Counted from the stretch's first letter, positions 18,723 to 27,240 are shown. The stretch is DNA of 64,000 nucleotides from Natronosalvus rutilus (GCF_024204665.1 NZ_CP100355.1:62001-126000); one strand, 5' to 3'. A program made the numbers and translations. The notes: a model not told the origin generated them from the sequence alone.

Positions 18723-19259
18723 ATGGACCTGACGCGACGGGACGCCGTGGCTGCCCTCGCGGCGCTCGGCGTCGGCGGGGGAGCCGCCGCGACCCTCCGG
18801 TACGGCCGCTCGAGGGCGGCGAAGGACACGACGTCCGTCGACGAAGAGCGCATCCGAGCGACGCTGATCGCCGCCGCCGAGGTCGTCTACCCCTCGGGAA
18901 TCGACGGCGTCGAGCCGTTCGTCGAGACCTTCCTGGAGGGGCGACTGGCCGACCCCGACCACGCGGCGGCGATGGACGAAACCGTCGCGAAACTCGAGGA
19001 GTTGTCCGAGTCGTGGCACGACGCTCGATTCGTCGCACTGTCGGTCGCGGACCGGGACCGGTTCCTCCGCGAACTCGGGGCGGACGCCGCCTCGGAAGCG
19101 CCGGAGGGCACGACCGCCGAGCGAGTTCGGTACTACGTCGTCAACGAGCTCCTGCTCGCGCTGTACACGTCGCCGACCGGCGGCGAACTGGCCGGTCTCG
19201 AGAACCCGCAGGGCCACCCGGGCGGAATCGACACCTATCAGCGGGGGCCCGACTCGTGA
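18723..19259 (+). CDS. Gluconate 2-dehydrogenase subunit 3-like, Tat-exported
   Basis: A 178-residue protein with a twin-arginine signal (LTRRDAVAALAALGVGGGAA), so it is exported folded. The rest matches the small subunit of membrane-bound sugar dehydrogenases (DUF5027/gluconate 2-dehydrogenase subunit 3 group): RATLIAAAEVVYPSGIDGVE, FVETFLEGRLADPD, and the C-terminal YTSPTGGELAGLENPQGHPG. In such enzymes the small subunit assists export of the GMC flavoprotein; here that partner is the next gene, 25 bases downstream. Start at the ATG 18723, 29 bases after the TATA element and directly behind the iron box. Confidence 0.8.
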   Translation: MDLTRRDAVAALAALGVGGGAAATLRYGRSRAAKDTTSVDEERIRATLIAAAEVVYPSGIDGVEPFVETFLEGRLADPDHAAAMDETVAKLEELSESWHDARFVALSVADRDRFLRELGADAASEAPEGTTAERVRYYVVNELLLALYTSPTGGELAGLENPQGHPGGIDTYQRGPDS

Positions 19260-19284
19260 GTTTCTCCAAACGGAGGTCCGAGCC

Positions 19285-20916
19285 GTGAGCTGGAGCCGAC
19301 CACCCGCGGAGGCGACGAACGAGTCGGTCGAATCCGAGGATCGAACCCCGGTAGCGGGGGCGAACGTGTGCGTGATCGGATCCGGGCCCGCCGGCAGTAT
19401 CGTCGCGACGCGACTCGCGGAGGCGGGTCACGAGGTGGTGATCCTCGAGGCTGGGCCTCGATTCGATCCGGCCGATCGGTTAGCCAGGCAGGAACGTGCG
19501 ATCCGGCCCGCCTACGACCGGCCTGACGTCTGGGACGGCGACCCCGAACGCGACGCCCACGCTGCTTCCGGAGAGTGGTTCTATCCCCTGAATCACGCCC
19601 GCGTCAGGGGCGTCGGCGGTTCGACGCTCCACTGGCAGGGGATGGTCATGCGCCTCCACGAGGACGACTTCAATTCGGCGAGCGTCCGCGGGGTCGGCGT
19701 CGACTGGCCGATCGACTACGCCAACTTCCGGCCGTACTACGCCGACGCCGAGCGAGAAATTGGGGTCTCGGGCGCCGACAATCCCTTCGGGCCGCCCCGG
19801 GAGGAACCCCACCCGATGCCGGCGTTTCCGCCCTCCTACAGCGATAGCCTGTTCGCCCAGGCCTGCGACGCTCTCGAGATCGCGATGCACCCGGTCCCGA
19901 ACGCCCGGAACTCCGAAGCCTACGACGGTCGCGGCGGCTGCGTCGGCTACGGCACCTGCCAGCCCGTCTGCCCCTCCGGCGCGAAGTACGACGCCACCGT
20001 CCACGTCGAGAGCGCAGAGGCCGCTGGGGCGACGGTGCTCGACCGGGTTCCGGTCACGCGCCTCGAGCACGGCCCCGACGCGGTCAGGGCGGCGATCTAC
20101 GCGACCCCGGACGGCGACACGTACCGCCAGGCGGCCGACGCCTTCGTCGTCGCCTGCGGAGGCGTCGAGACGCCACGATTGTTGCTGGTGTCGGAATCCG
20201 ACCACTACCCTGACGGCCTCGCGAACTCGAGCGGCCTCGTCGGGCGATACTTCATGGATCACCTCTTCGCCGGGATGGGCGGCGTCCTCGAGGAGCCGAC
20301 CCGACAGAACCACGTCGGCTTCCTCACCAGCGAGTGCCACCAGTTCTACGACGAGGCCGACGAGGAGATTGCGCCGTTCAAACTCGAGTTCTTCAACTAC
20401 GCCGGTCCCTCCCCAGTGGAACTGGCGCTCACCGGCGACGACTGGGGCGACGCCCTCCTCGAGCACCTCCGGGCAGAGTACGGCGCCCACGTTGGCGTCG
20501 GCGCGCTCGTCGAACAACTCCCCCGCGAGGACAGTTACGTCGGTCTCGACCCCGAGCGAACGGACGCCAACGGCGTGCCGATCCCGGACGTCCACTGGAA
20601 CGTCGGCGAGCGAGCGCTGCGAACCATCGAGCGGGTCAACGAGATCCAGCGATCGATCCTCGAGGAACTGGGCGCCGAGATCACCTGGCAGGTCGGACCG
20701 GAGAACACCGGACCTGCCTACCACCACATGGGGACGACCCGAATGGGTGATGATCCATCCGCAAGCGTCGTCGATTCCGACCTCCGAACGCACGACCTGG
20801 ACAATTGCTGGCTCGTCTCGAGTTCAGTCTTTCCCACCGGCGGTGCGATGAATCCGACGTTGACTATCGCCGCGCTAGCTCTGCGTGCGGCCGAAGCGAT
20901 CGAGGACGCCCTCTAG
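19285..20916 (+). CDS. GMC-family FAD-dependent oxidoreductase
   Basis: Flavoprotein dehydrogenase of 543 residues resembling the large subunit of gluconate, fructose or glucoside 3-dehydrogenases. The FAD-binding motif VIGSGPAGSIVATRLAEAG is at about residues 31-49 with ILEAGPRF. GVGGSTLHWQGMVMRL, GRGGCVGYGTCQPVCPSGAK (a Cys-rich loop) and the C-terminal YHHMGTTRMGDDP and GGAMNPTLTIAALALRAA are typical. It has no signal of its own and would be co-exported with the Tat subunit encoded just upstream. The GTG start has GGAGGT seven bases before it. The oxidised sugar is unknown. Confidence 0.88.
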   Translation: MSWSRPPAEATNESVESEDRTPVAGANVCVIGSGPAGSIVATRLAEAGHEVVILEAGPRFDPADRLARQERAIRPAYDRPDVWDGDPERDAHAASGEWFYPLNHARVRGVGGSTLHWQGMVMRLHEDDFNSASVRGVGVDWPIDYANFRPYYADAEREIGVSGADNPFGPPREEPHPMPAFPPSYSDSLFAQACDALEIAMHPVPNARNSEAYDGRGGCVGYGTCQPVCPSGAKYDATVHVESAEAAGATVLDRVPVTRLEHGPDAVRAAIYATPDGDTYRQAADAFVVACGGVETPRLLLVSESDHYPDGLANSSGLVGRYFMDHLFAGMGGVLEEPTRQNHVGFLTSECHQFYDEADEEIAPFKLEFFNYAGPSPVELALTGDDWGDALLEHLRAEYGAHVGVGALVEQLPREDSYVGLDPERTDANGVPIPDVHWNVGERALRTIERVNEIQRSILEELGAEITWQVGPENTGPAYHHMGTTRMGDDPSASVVDSDLRTHDLDNCWLVSSSVFPTGGAMNPTLTIAALALRAAEAIEDAL

Positions 20917-20932
20917 TGCTCGGTCGGCGGTG

Positions 20933-20956
20933 TTTTAGGCAAACCTAAAACTTAAG
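20933..20956 (+). promoter_or_regulatory. Iron-type operator and TATA of the GT2 gene
   Basis: TTTTAGGCAAACCTAAAA at 20933-20950 is a near-perfect palindrome of the same type as the other four boxes. It runs into the AT-rich TATA region AAAACTTAAG, which ends 25 bases before the ATG at 20981. A bound repressor would cover the BRE and TATA region. Confidence 0.75.
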
Positions 20957-20980
20957 TGCTGGTCGGAGAAAGTACCGGTA

Positions 20981-21838
20981 ATGAGCGTAGAAACGCCTGC
21001 AGACGGCGACGAACTCGAGGCCGACGCCGAGACCTCGAATCGACGCGCGAAATCGGTCGGTCCTGGCGCCGTTACGGACTCCAGCAACGGCCCGACGCGA
21101 GAGGCCACCGACGGGAGCAGCGCCGACGAGTACACCTTCGACGACCTCGCGGTCGTGATGGGTACGTACAACGAGGAGGCGGCCATCGGAACCGTCCTCG
21201 CTGACATCGAGCACGTGACCGACGGTCGCGCCGAGGTCGTCTGCGTCGACGGTTCGTCGGATCGAACGCCTGACATCGCGCGCGAACACGGCGCGACGGT
21301 GATCGAACAGGAGCCTCAGGGTTACGGCGTCGCCGTCCACGCCGCCATCACGGCGCCCGAGCGCCCGGTGATCGTCACCACCGACTGCGACGACACCTAC
21401 CCGATGGATCAGTTACCGGAGTTCCTCGAGTTGATCAACCGCGGTCACGACGTTGTCAGCGGTGACCGCCTCTACCACGGCGCCGAGGCGATGCCGGCGC
21501 TCAACCGACTCGGCAATCACGCCTTCGCGGCCCTCGCCAGCGTCCTGATGGGTACGCGCGTCCACGACACCACCACCGGCATGCGTGCCTACCGTCGCGA
21601 GGTCATCGAGGACGTCGAGTGGTCCGAGAACACCGGCCTCTCGGCCGAACTCCTGATCCGTCCGCTGATGCGCGGCTACGACGTAGTCGAACACCCCATC
21701 GCCTACGCCGAGCGCGCGGGCGAGACCAAACTGGATCCCATCCAGGGCGGCTACGAGATCGCGCGATCCATCGGCAAGGTCGCCTTCGAGGAGCGCATGC
21801 GAGAGTTGCCACACGAGCCGCGACAGCACGATCGATAG
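20981..21838 (+). CDS. Dolichyl-phosphate sugar synthase-like glycosyltransferase (GT2)
   Basis: Non-processive GT2 enzyme of the DPM1/AglJ kind that loads a sugar onto polyprenyl phosphate. After an acidic leader of about 60 residues come VVMGTYNEEAAIGTVLADIE, VVCVDGSSDRTPDIAREHGA, the metal-binding IVTTDCDDTYPMDQLPEFLE, and SGDRLYHGAEAMPALNRLGN with TTGMRAYRREVIEDVEWSEN. It lacks C-terminal membrane helices. The iron box at 20933 is its promoter, so lipid-linked sugar synthesis seems metal-regulated here. Donor and role are not determined. Confidence 0.85.
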   Translation: MSVETPADGDELEADAETSNRRAKSVGPGAVTDSSNGPTREATDGSSADEYTFDDLAVVMGTYNEEAAIGTVLADIEHVTDGRAEVVCVDGSSDRTPDIAREHGATVIEQEPQGYGVAVHAAITAPERPVIVTTDCDDTYPMDQLPEFLELINRGHDVVSGDRLYHGAEAMPALNRLGNHAFAALASVLMGTRVHDTTTGMRAYRREVIEDVEWSENTGLSAELLIRPLMRGYDVVEHPIAYAERAGETKLDPIQGGYEIARSIGKVAFEERMRELPHEPRQHDR

Positions 21839-22515
21839 ACGGGCATCGACTACATCGGAGTACTACATTTCGACACTATTCGTCGTCGCTCTTCAGAAAC
21901 AGCGTGCTGGTGAGCGCTGCCACTGGAACGGTCGCGGGCGAAGGTATTGATACGGCGACTACGTCTATGCTCCAACCCCGTGTGTTTCGTTCGGAGGAGA
22001 GCGCCGCGAGGGGCCTAGCGATCAACTGCGAGCGGGTTTCGATAATCCGGCCCCTCGAGAGACGGTCTCGTTCTGTCATTTTCAACCAGCGAAACAGTGC
22101 AGAGTACCGTATCGCCACCGTTGACCGCACGGGAGCATCCCAGCGAAACGCGATTCAACACAGTACCGACCACTGAACGCCGAGGAGAGCGGAAACTCGT
22201 CCGCTGGGTCTCTCGTTCGATTCGAATCGTCTGCTGACGTATGTTTATTCGACTCGAATTCAAGATACGGACGATTTCGTTTCTCTCAATAGTTGCCACC
22301 GTGCAATTCTCGCCTGCTGAAAGACTTCGCTTGGTCGATGCGGCTAGTAGAGACTATGCTCAGCAGGGAATAGTCGCCAAATTCCCAGACGTTTATAAGG
22401 GTGTCCGCAGTCTTGCGTTTAGAGTATTGGTAAATAAAGGGGTATACTTCAGGGTAACGTATGGTATGGAGTTCCCTCTACAACCGATAATTCCGTACGC
22501 CATGACGAGACACCC
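21839..22515. other. AT-richer gap with gene remnants
   Basis: About 680 bases without a convincing gene. GC is visibly lower than in the neighbours and codon bias is absent from all frames. It starts with an inverted-repeat copy (21889-21939) and later contains AT-rich promoter-like tracts: GTTTATAAGG near 22391, TTGGTAAATAAAGG near 22430 and GGTATACTTC near 22441. A frame at 22241-22771 (176 codons) has no recognisable domain and overlaps the next gene. Confidence 0.5.
21889..21939 (-). repeat. Inverted repeat, left copy; remnant of a membrane-protein tail
   Basis: Contains CAGCGTGCTGGTGAG, and the surrounding 51 bases match the reverse complement of 23791-23843 at roughly four positions in five with one 2-base indel. 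On the minus strand this copy reads PATVPVAALTSTLFLKSD before a stop codon at 21876, like the end of a membrane protein. The two copies bracket the sulfatase-like gene. Confidence 0.65.
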
Positions 22516-22680
22516 ATGGATCGATCATCGAAACCGGTCGGGGCACCTCGAGAATCGACACCGACATCACATGGCGATGATACGACGCTTTTCTACCAGC
22601 GCACACCGCCGTACAGGGACACGGGTCACGCGTTCAAACGTCCGAAGCCAGCAAGCACACAGGGGGCCGAACCAGGATGA
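22516..22680 (+). CDS. Possible short ORF (54 aa) before the sulfatase-like gene
   Basis: ATG to TGA encodes MDRSSKPVGAPRESTPTSHG, DDTTLFYQRTPPYRDTGHAF and KRPKPASTQGAEPG. It is basic and Pro-rich with no hydrophobic segment and no known family. Its TGA overlaps the ATG of the next small frame (ATGA). Codon choice is not clearly haloarchaeal. It may be a real coupled peptide or chance. Confidence 0.25.
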   Translation: MDRSSKPVGAPRESTPTSHGDDTTLFYQRTPPYRDTGHAFKRPKPASTQGAEPG

Positions 22681-22781
22681 ACGAGACCAATTGGTCGCAC
22701 ACCAGGAATACGCCGGAAAGACGATCGGCGACGATCACTGGGCGGGCAACGGAGACGGGCGCACCGCATGAGGGAACTTAG
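22677..22781 (+). CDS. Possible short ORF (34 aa) overlapping the sulfatase start
   Basis: Begins MNETNWSHTRNTPERRS within the ATGA overlap at 22677 and ends 14 bases inside the next gene. No family is recognised. If translated, it would couple the frame at 22516 to the sulfatase-like gene at 22768; otherwise it is noise. Confidence 0.2.
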   Translation: MNETNWSHTRNTPERRSATITGRATETGAPHEGT

Positions 22782-23778
22782 CGTCCACTCCTGGATCGAC
22801 CGAGCGAAGCGAAACTGGAAGTCGGACAAGAAGCGAGCGGTCCTGGAGGCGGCTTACTGTCTGTATCTTGGGCCATGGTTCACGGCGACGTCTCGACGTC
22901 CCATAGGGACGAACGTGTACGACCTCGAGTGGGACGCACTCATCATTCTGGATGCGTGCAGAGTAGATGCACTTCGGTACCTCGCTCCCGAATACGACTT
23001 TCTGGACGCGAGGAGCATCGAGTCGATACTGTCCGTGGGAAGTGGTTCCCGGGAGTGGCTGGTCAAGACGTTCAACGAAGACCGTCTCGAGGACGTCCAG
23101 GAAACCGCACTCGTGACGGCCAATGGCTTCGACCGGGATGTCTTCATGAACGGCCGATACCTCCCGGGGATTGCCGTCCCGTTCTGCTGGCCGGGTGCAG
23201 AGCCGGTCACGGAACACGACTTCCTCCGATACGATCCGGTGTGGCGCGACTGTCGAGACGAACGGCTGGATACGGTTCCCCCAGAAGCGACGACGAACCG
23301 AGCCATCCTGGCCGGACGAGAAGCCGATGCCGACCGACTCGTCGTCCACTACGCGCAGCCACACACGCCCTACATTGCCGATGCAGTAATGGACGGTGGG
23401 AGAGAGTTGACAGACATCGAGCAGAGTGCGTGGGGAGCGCTCAAGCAAGGTTCAGTGCCGAACGAAGTGGTGTGGCGAATGTATCTCAACAACCTTCGCC
23501 ACGCGCTCGATTCGGTCGGAGTGCTCCTCGAGAACCTCGATGCGGAGACAGTCGTACTATCGGCCGATCACGGCGAGGCATTCGGCGAGTGGGGAATCCA
23601 GGGGCACCCAACCGGCCTTCCGCACCCACACGTGAAACGAGTTCCGTGGGCGACGACGACTGCGACCGACTACGAATCAGTCGCGACTGACGATATTGCG
23701 AGTCCAGCGGCGAATCCCACGGAAGACGATGGGACCGTCGAGGAACATCTGGAGGCGCTCGGGTACGGGAAGTTTTAA
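22768..23778 (+). CDS. Sulfatase-like alkaline-phosphatase-superfamily protein
   Basis: A 336-residue protein of a haloarchaeal group found in surface-polysaccharide clusters. Motifs: LEAAYCLYLGPWF, TNVYDLEWDALIILDACRVD (metal Asp in LDACR), GSGSREWLVKTF, RLVVHYAQPHTPYI, VVLSADHGEAFGEWG (metal Asp-His) and the tail TVEEHLEALGYGKF. The fold is that of sulfatases and phosphoglycerol transferases, but no formylglycine CxPxR motif is seen, so a sulfatase reaction is not certain. No signal peptide is seen. Codon usage is less GC-rich than in flanking genes, and inverted-repeat remnants surround it, suggesting later arrival. Confidence 0.8.
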   Translation: MRELSVHSWIDRAKRNWKSDKKRAVLEAAYCLYLGPWFTATSRRPIGTNVYDLEWDALIILDACRVDALRYLAPEYDFLDARSIESILSVGSGSREWLVKTFNEDRLEDVQETALVTANGFDRDVFMNGRYLPGIAVPFCWPGAEPVTEHDFLRYDPVWRDCRDERLDTVPPEATTNRAILAGREADADRLVVHYAQPHTPYIADAVMDGGRELTDIEQSAWGALKQGSVPNEVVWRMYLNNLRHALDSVGVLLENLDAETVVLSADHGEAFGEWGIQGHPTGLPHPHVKRVPWATTTATDYESVATDDIASPAANPTEDDGTVEEHLEALGYGKF

Positions 23779-23790
23779 CACATCACCGTT

Positions 23791-23843
23791 GTCCGTTATC
23801 GTCCCAGTGACAGCGCTCTCACCAGCACGCTGCTTGTGAAGAA
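23791..23843 (+). repeat. Inverted repeat, right copy
   Basis: Reverse-complement partner of 21889-21939, sharing CTCACCAGCACGCTG exactly. It carries two extra bases that put it out of frame with the left copy: IVPVTAL reads in one frame and ALTSTLLVKN in another. It lies between the stop of the sulfatase-like gene and the stop of the convergent GT-C gene. Confidence 0.65.
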
Positions 23844-23852
23844 CGTTCGTCG

Positions 23853-26060
23853 TTAATCCGCAGTCACTTCGAGTTCCGCCTCGAGGCGTTCCCACTCGGG
23901 CAGGTCAGCGTCCTCGAGCAACGTCCCCTCCCGACCGCAGTCGGTGACGAGCCGACAGCCTCGCGTTTCGGGCGGCCAGACGACCTCGAGCGCGCCGTCT
24001 TCGACCCGAACCGTGGTCTCCTGGCGGTAGGTGTACGTACCGCCGTCGGGCTGGACGAGCGTGACCGAGAGGACGACCCGGTCGCTGGCCGCGAGTTCGA
24101 TCCCCTCTTCGGTCGGCGTGCGAGTCGCCGCCGACGGCGCCGACAGGGTAGCAGTACCGGCGTCGTCGCTCGCGGCCGCCAACGTCCAGGCGACGCTGAT
24201 CTCGTCGGTCGGGTCCTCCAGGTGGTACTCGACGGAGCCGTTCGCCCCCTCGAGGGTGACGACGGCGCGGCTGACCCGGTCAGGGACGCCGACTGTCGTC
24301 TCGCCGTCCATCGTCGAACCCCGGCGGACCTCGAGTGGCTGGAAAACGGCCTCGATCTGGTCGGGGCTCGCACCCCACGCGCCGCGGTAGGTGTACCGGT
24401 AGGGATGGCGGTCGGGATAGGCGTCCAAAGCGGTGAACTCTCTCTCGGGGTCGCCCTCCAGGACGTAGACGACGTCGCCCTCGAGGTCGGGGTCGTTCCT
24501 GAGCGCCTGGAAGGGATGGTTGGTCCACTGGCCGTAGGGCGCGGGCTGGAAGACGAGGGCGTTCTCGAGGTCGCGATCGTCGAACGGTTCGTAGGCCGCC
24601 TCGGCACTCCGGGTGTAGTCGGCGTTGCGATCGATCGGTCCCGAGACGAGCGCGACGGTGGTCGTCGCGAGGACGAGCGTCGCCACCAGGGCGAGGGAAA
24701 TGAGGACCCTGCGAGACGAAACCGGCGCGTCGATTCGCTCGAGGAGTTCGGGGACGCGATGCCGAGCGAGACGCCACCCGGACACCATCGCGATGGCGGC
24801 GAAGATGGCGAACGGAGCGAGCAGGTCGAAGTGATAGAAGGGGCCGAACCGACTGACGAGGCCGTTCGTCGGGTCGTCCATCGTCGCCAAGATGTTAAAA
24901 TTGCCCCAGAAGGCGACGTTGCCCAGGACGACGGTGACGACGACGCCCGCGAGAAGTGCGGCGGGCAGCGGAGAGACGGCGACCAGGCAACCCTGGGATC
25001 GCGATCCGGTCCGGCGCCCCTCAAGCCACTGCCGACCCGCCAGTGCGAGTCCCGCGACCGCCGCCAGGGTGCCAATCGGCCCGGCGACGACCCAACGGGT
25101 GGCGGAGTACCACAGGACGTAGCCGTTGGCCTCGAGCGCCAGCGCGGGCGTGTACTCGAGGCCGTGGCCCACGATCTCACGATAGCCGAACCCGGGTCCG
25201 TCTAGCGGCGCGAACGCCTGGAACGGAAACTCGAGGGGCGAACCGGTCAGTCGAGCGTTGTACGCGAGCGCGAGGGCGACGAACGCGAGGCCGATCGTCC
25301 CTGTGAGCAGATTTCGGCGGACGGGGTCGGCCAGCGGGCGGCCCCGTCGGAGAGTGGTTACCGTCTGCCAGCCGGCGTGGACGACGAACGGCAGGGCGAA
25401 CAGGACGGCGGTGTACGGCCGGGCGAAGAACGCGATGCCGACGGCGACCCCGGCGACGGCGGCCATCCTCGAGTCGCTGGAGCGGACGCCCCGGAGGTAG
25501 CAGACGGCGAAGAGGAGATTCCACAGCGTCGTCGGGGCGTAAGGGAGGAAGACGGACGAAGAGAGGAGCGCCATCGGTGAGGCCGCGAAGAGGACGGACG
25601 AGACGAGGCCGACTCGTCGGTCGGCGACCGTCGAGCCGAGGACGTAGATCAGGTAGGCGTTGAGCGCCGCCACGATCGCCAGCGTGACCCGGGGCTCGCC
25701 GAACAGGGCCATCGAAACGGCGAACATTCCGGCGGGGACGGGCGCGTACTTCGGATACAGCCGGCCATCCTCGAGGACGAAGAACCACGGTCTGACGGCC
25801 TCGGCGAGGGCGCCCGCGTGAATCTGGAACTGGCCCTCGAGCAACATCGCGGCCTGCAGCAGGTAGACCGCCTCGTCGTCGTTGCTCGAGTGGTACGGGA
25901 ACAACTCGCTCGCGAGGGTGAAGACGACGAGGCCGGCGAGGACGCTCACGAGGAGCGCGTAGCGGCGCTCGCGCGGGCGGGTGGCGGCCCGGAGAACGGA
26001 ACGAACGGAGCGACGCGAGGGGAGGTGGCTTCGGAATCGGTGCCGGCGGGGATCGACCAT
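23853..26060 (-). CDS. GT-C type membrane glycosyltransferase (ArnT/PMT-like)
   Basis: A 735-residue protein with about ten N-terminal membrane helices (residues 35-480) and a soluble, probably extracytoplasmic, C-terminal domain of about 230 residues with beta-rich sequence. The first loop has PYHSSNDDEAVYLLQAAMLL, the acidic motif of GT39/GT83 enzymes that use polyprenyl-phosphate sugars, followed by YPKYAPVPAGMFAVSMALFG. The likely role is sugar transfer to a lipid or protein outside the membrane. It starts 8 bases after the Fe-binding lipoprotein gene on the same strand and should share its iron-boxed promoter. Confidence 0.75.
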   Translation of the reverse strand: MVDPRRHRFRSHLPSRRSVRSVLRAATRPRERRYALLVSVLAGLVVFTLASELFPYHSSNDDEAVYLLQAAMLLEGQFQIHAGALAEAVRPWFFVLEDGRLYPKYAPVPAGMFAVSMALFGEPRVTLAIVAALNAYLIYVLGSTVADRRVGLVSSVLFAASPMALLSSSVFLPYAPTTLWNLLFAVCYLRGVRSSDSRMAAVAGVAVGIAFFARPYTAVLFALPFVVHAGWQTVTTLRRGRPLADPVRRNLLTGTIGLAFVALALAYNARLTGSPLEFPFQAFAPLDGPGFGYREIVGHGLEYTPALALEANGYVLWYSATRWVVAGPIGTLAAVAGLALAGRQWLEGRRTGSRSQGCLVAVSPLPAALLAGVVVTVVLGNVAFWGNFNILATMDDPTNGLVSRFGPFYHFDLLAPFAIFAAIAMVSGWRLARHRVPELLERIDAPVSSRRVLISLALVATLVLATTTVALVSGPIDRNADYTRSAEAAYEPFDDRDLENALVFQPAPYGQWTNHPFQALRNDPDLEGDVVYVLEGDPEREFTALDAYPDRHPYRYTYRGAWGASPDQIEAVFQPLEVRRGSTMDGETTVGVPDRVSRAVVTLEGANGSVEYHLEDPTDEISVAWTLAAASDDAGTATLSAPSAATRTPTEEGIELAASDRVVLSVTLVQPDGGTYTYRQETTVRVEDGALEVVWPPETRGCRLVTDCGREGTLLEDADLPEWERLEAELEVTAD

Positions 26061-26068
26061 CGCCCTCG

Positions 26069-27190
26069 TCAGGTGTTGATGCCGACCTCGCGCATGAGGT
26101 CGATCGTCGGCTCGAGGTCCGAGAGCTGCGAGAGGTCGACGTTCGGCACGTCGAGTTCGTCGATGGGCGGCAGGTCGCCGACCGGTTCGACGTCCGGGAT
26201 CAACGGGTACTCGTAGGTCTCCGTGGCGAAGTACTCCTGGGCCTGCGCCGAGAGCAGGTGACGGACGAAGTTCTGGGCGAGGTCGGCGTCGTCGGCCGCG
26301 TCTGTGACGGCCGCACCGGCGACGTCGAAGACGGCGCCCGCGTCACCCTCGGTGAACGACGTGGCGATTGGGGCGTCCGGCGAGCCGTCCAGCACGCGCT
26401 GGATGTAGTAGTGGTTCGTGAACCCGGCGTCGATTTCGCCGTCGGCGACGGCCTGGCAGACCGCGAACTCGTCGCTGTACTCCGCGATTCCCGAATCGAC
26501 GATGCCCTCGAGCCACTCGCGGGTCGTCTCCTCGCCCTCGAGCAGTCGCATGGCGGTCACGAAGCCCTGGCAGGAGCCGTAAGAGGGAGCCCAGCCCAGG
26601 TCGCCGTCGAAGTCGGTCGCGTAAGCCTGGATGCTGTCGAGCATGTCCTCGTTCGAGAGCGAGTCGGTGTTGAAGGGGACGGTCCGGGCCCGGCCCGAGG
26701 TGCCGACCCACTGGTCGGTTCGAAACTCTTCGTCAACCATTGAGGTGGCCTCCTCGGACAGCGCCTGCGTTCGTCCCTCCTCGGCGAGCGCACCGAGGGC
26801 CGCCGCGTCGACGGTGTAGAACACGTCGGCGGGGGTTCCCGAGCCTTCTTCGGCGATTTGGTTGACCAGTTCCGAGGAGTTGCCGTACCGCGGATCGACC
26901 GTGAAGTCCTCGTAGTAGTCCTCGAGGTCGCCGAGCAGCGTGCCGACGAGGAACTCGCCGCGCCCGGAGTAGACGGTCAGTTCGCCCTCGAGGTCCGGAA
27001 GGTCCTCGACGCGAGTCCCGCCCGGTTCGGGGCGTCCGGCTCGCCCGGAGCCGATCTGTCCAAACGTGTTCGGTGCGTCGTCGTCATCGCTTCCGATCAG
27101 GCCGAGACAGCCAGCGACGCTCACGGTACCGAGCGCGGCCGAACCAGCCAGAAAGGTGCGCCGAGAAGGTGAATCTGATCGTCGGGGCAT
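26069..27190 (-). CDS. Fe(III)-type ABC substrate-binding lipoprotein (FbpA-like)
   Basis: Exported solute receptor of 373 residues. It has a Tat motif SRRTFLAGSAALGTV and lipobox VAGCLG at about residue 28. The mature part is a type 2 periplasmic-binding fold: GELTVYSGRGEFLVGTLLGD, YGNSSELVNQIAEEGSGTPA, DVFYTVDAAALGALAEEG and FTNHYYIQRVLDGSPD, where the Tyr pair corresponds to the iron-binding tyrosines of FbpA. The likely partner permease is encoded at 16994-18619, 8 kb away. The ATG at 27190 is 25 bases from a TATA element, with an iron box in between. Confidence 0.88.
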   Translation of the reverse strand: MPRRSDSPSRRTFLAGSAALGTVSVAGCLGLIGSDDDDAPNTFGQIGSGRAGRPEPGGTRVEDLPDLEGELTVYSGRGEFLVGTLLGDLEDYYEDFTVDPRYGNSSELVNQIAEEGSGTPADVFYTVDAAALGALAEEGRTQALSEEATSMVDEEFRTDQWVGTSGRARTVPFNTDSLSNEDMLDSIQAYATDFDGDLGWAPSYGSCQGFVTAMRLLEGEETTREWLEGIVDSGIAEYSDEFAVCQAVADGEIDAGFTNHYYIQRVLDGSPDAPIATSFTEGDAGAVFDVAGAAVTDAADDADLAQNFVRHLLSAQAQEYFATETYEYPLIPDVEPVGDLPPIDELDVPNVDLSQLSDLEPTIDLMREVGINT

Positions 27191-27193
27191 GTT

Positions 27194-27220
27194 TTTAGGT
27201 TCACCTAAATATATTTATAA
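27194..27220 (-). promoter_or_regulatory. Iron-type operator between TATA and start of the Fe-binding lipoprotein gene
   Basis: TTTAGGTTCACCTAAA at 27194-27209 is a palindrome with TTTAGGT and ACCTAAA arms. On the minus strand it follows TTATAAATAT at 27210-27219 and ends four bases before the ATG. A repressor here would block transcription start on a leaderless message. Confidence 0.8.
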
Positions 27221-27240
27221 GCGTCGATGTTTGTCGGACG

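Noticed and set aside
21876-22299. Minus-strand frames of 84 and 94 codons
   Set aside because: Only the last 18 codons of the first resemble a protein end, shared with the inverted repeat; the rest is noise.
22241-22771. Possible 176-residue gene
   Set aside because: No haloarchaeal codon bias, no domain, His/Arg-rich second half, and it overlaps the start of the sulfatase-like gene.
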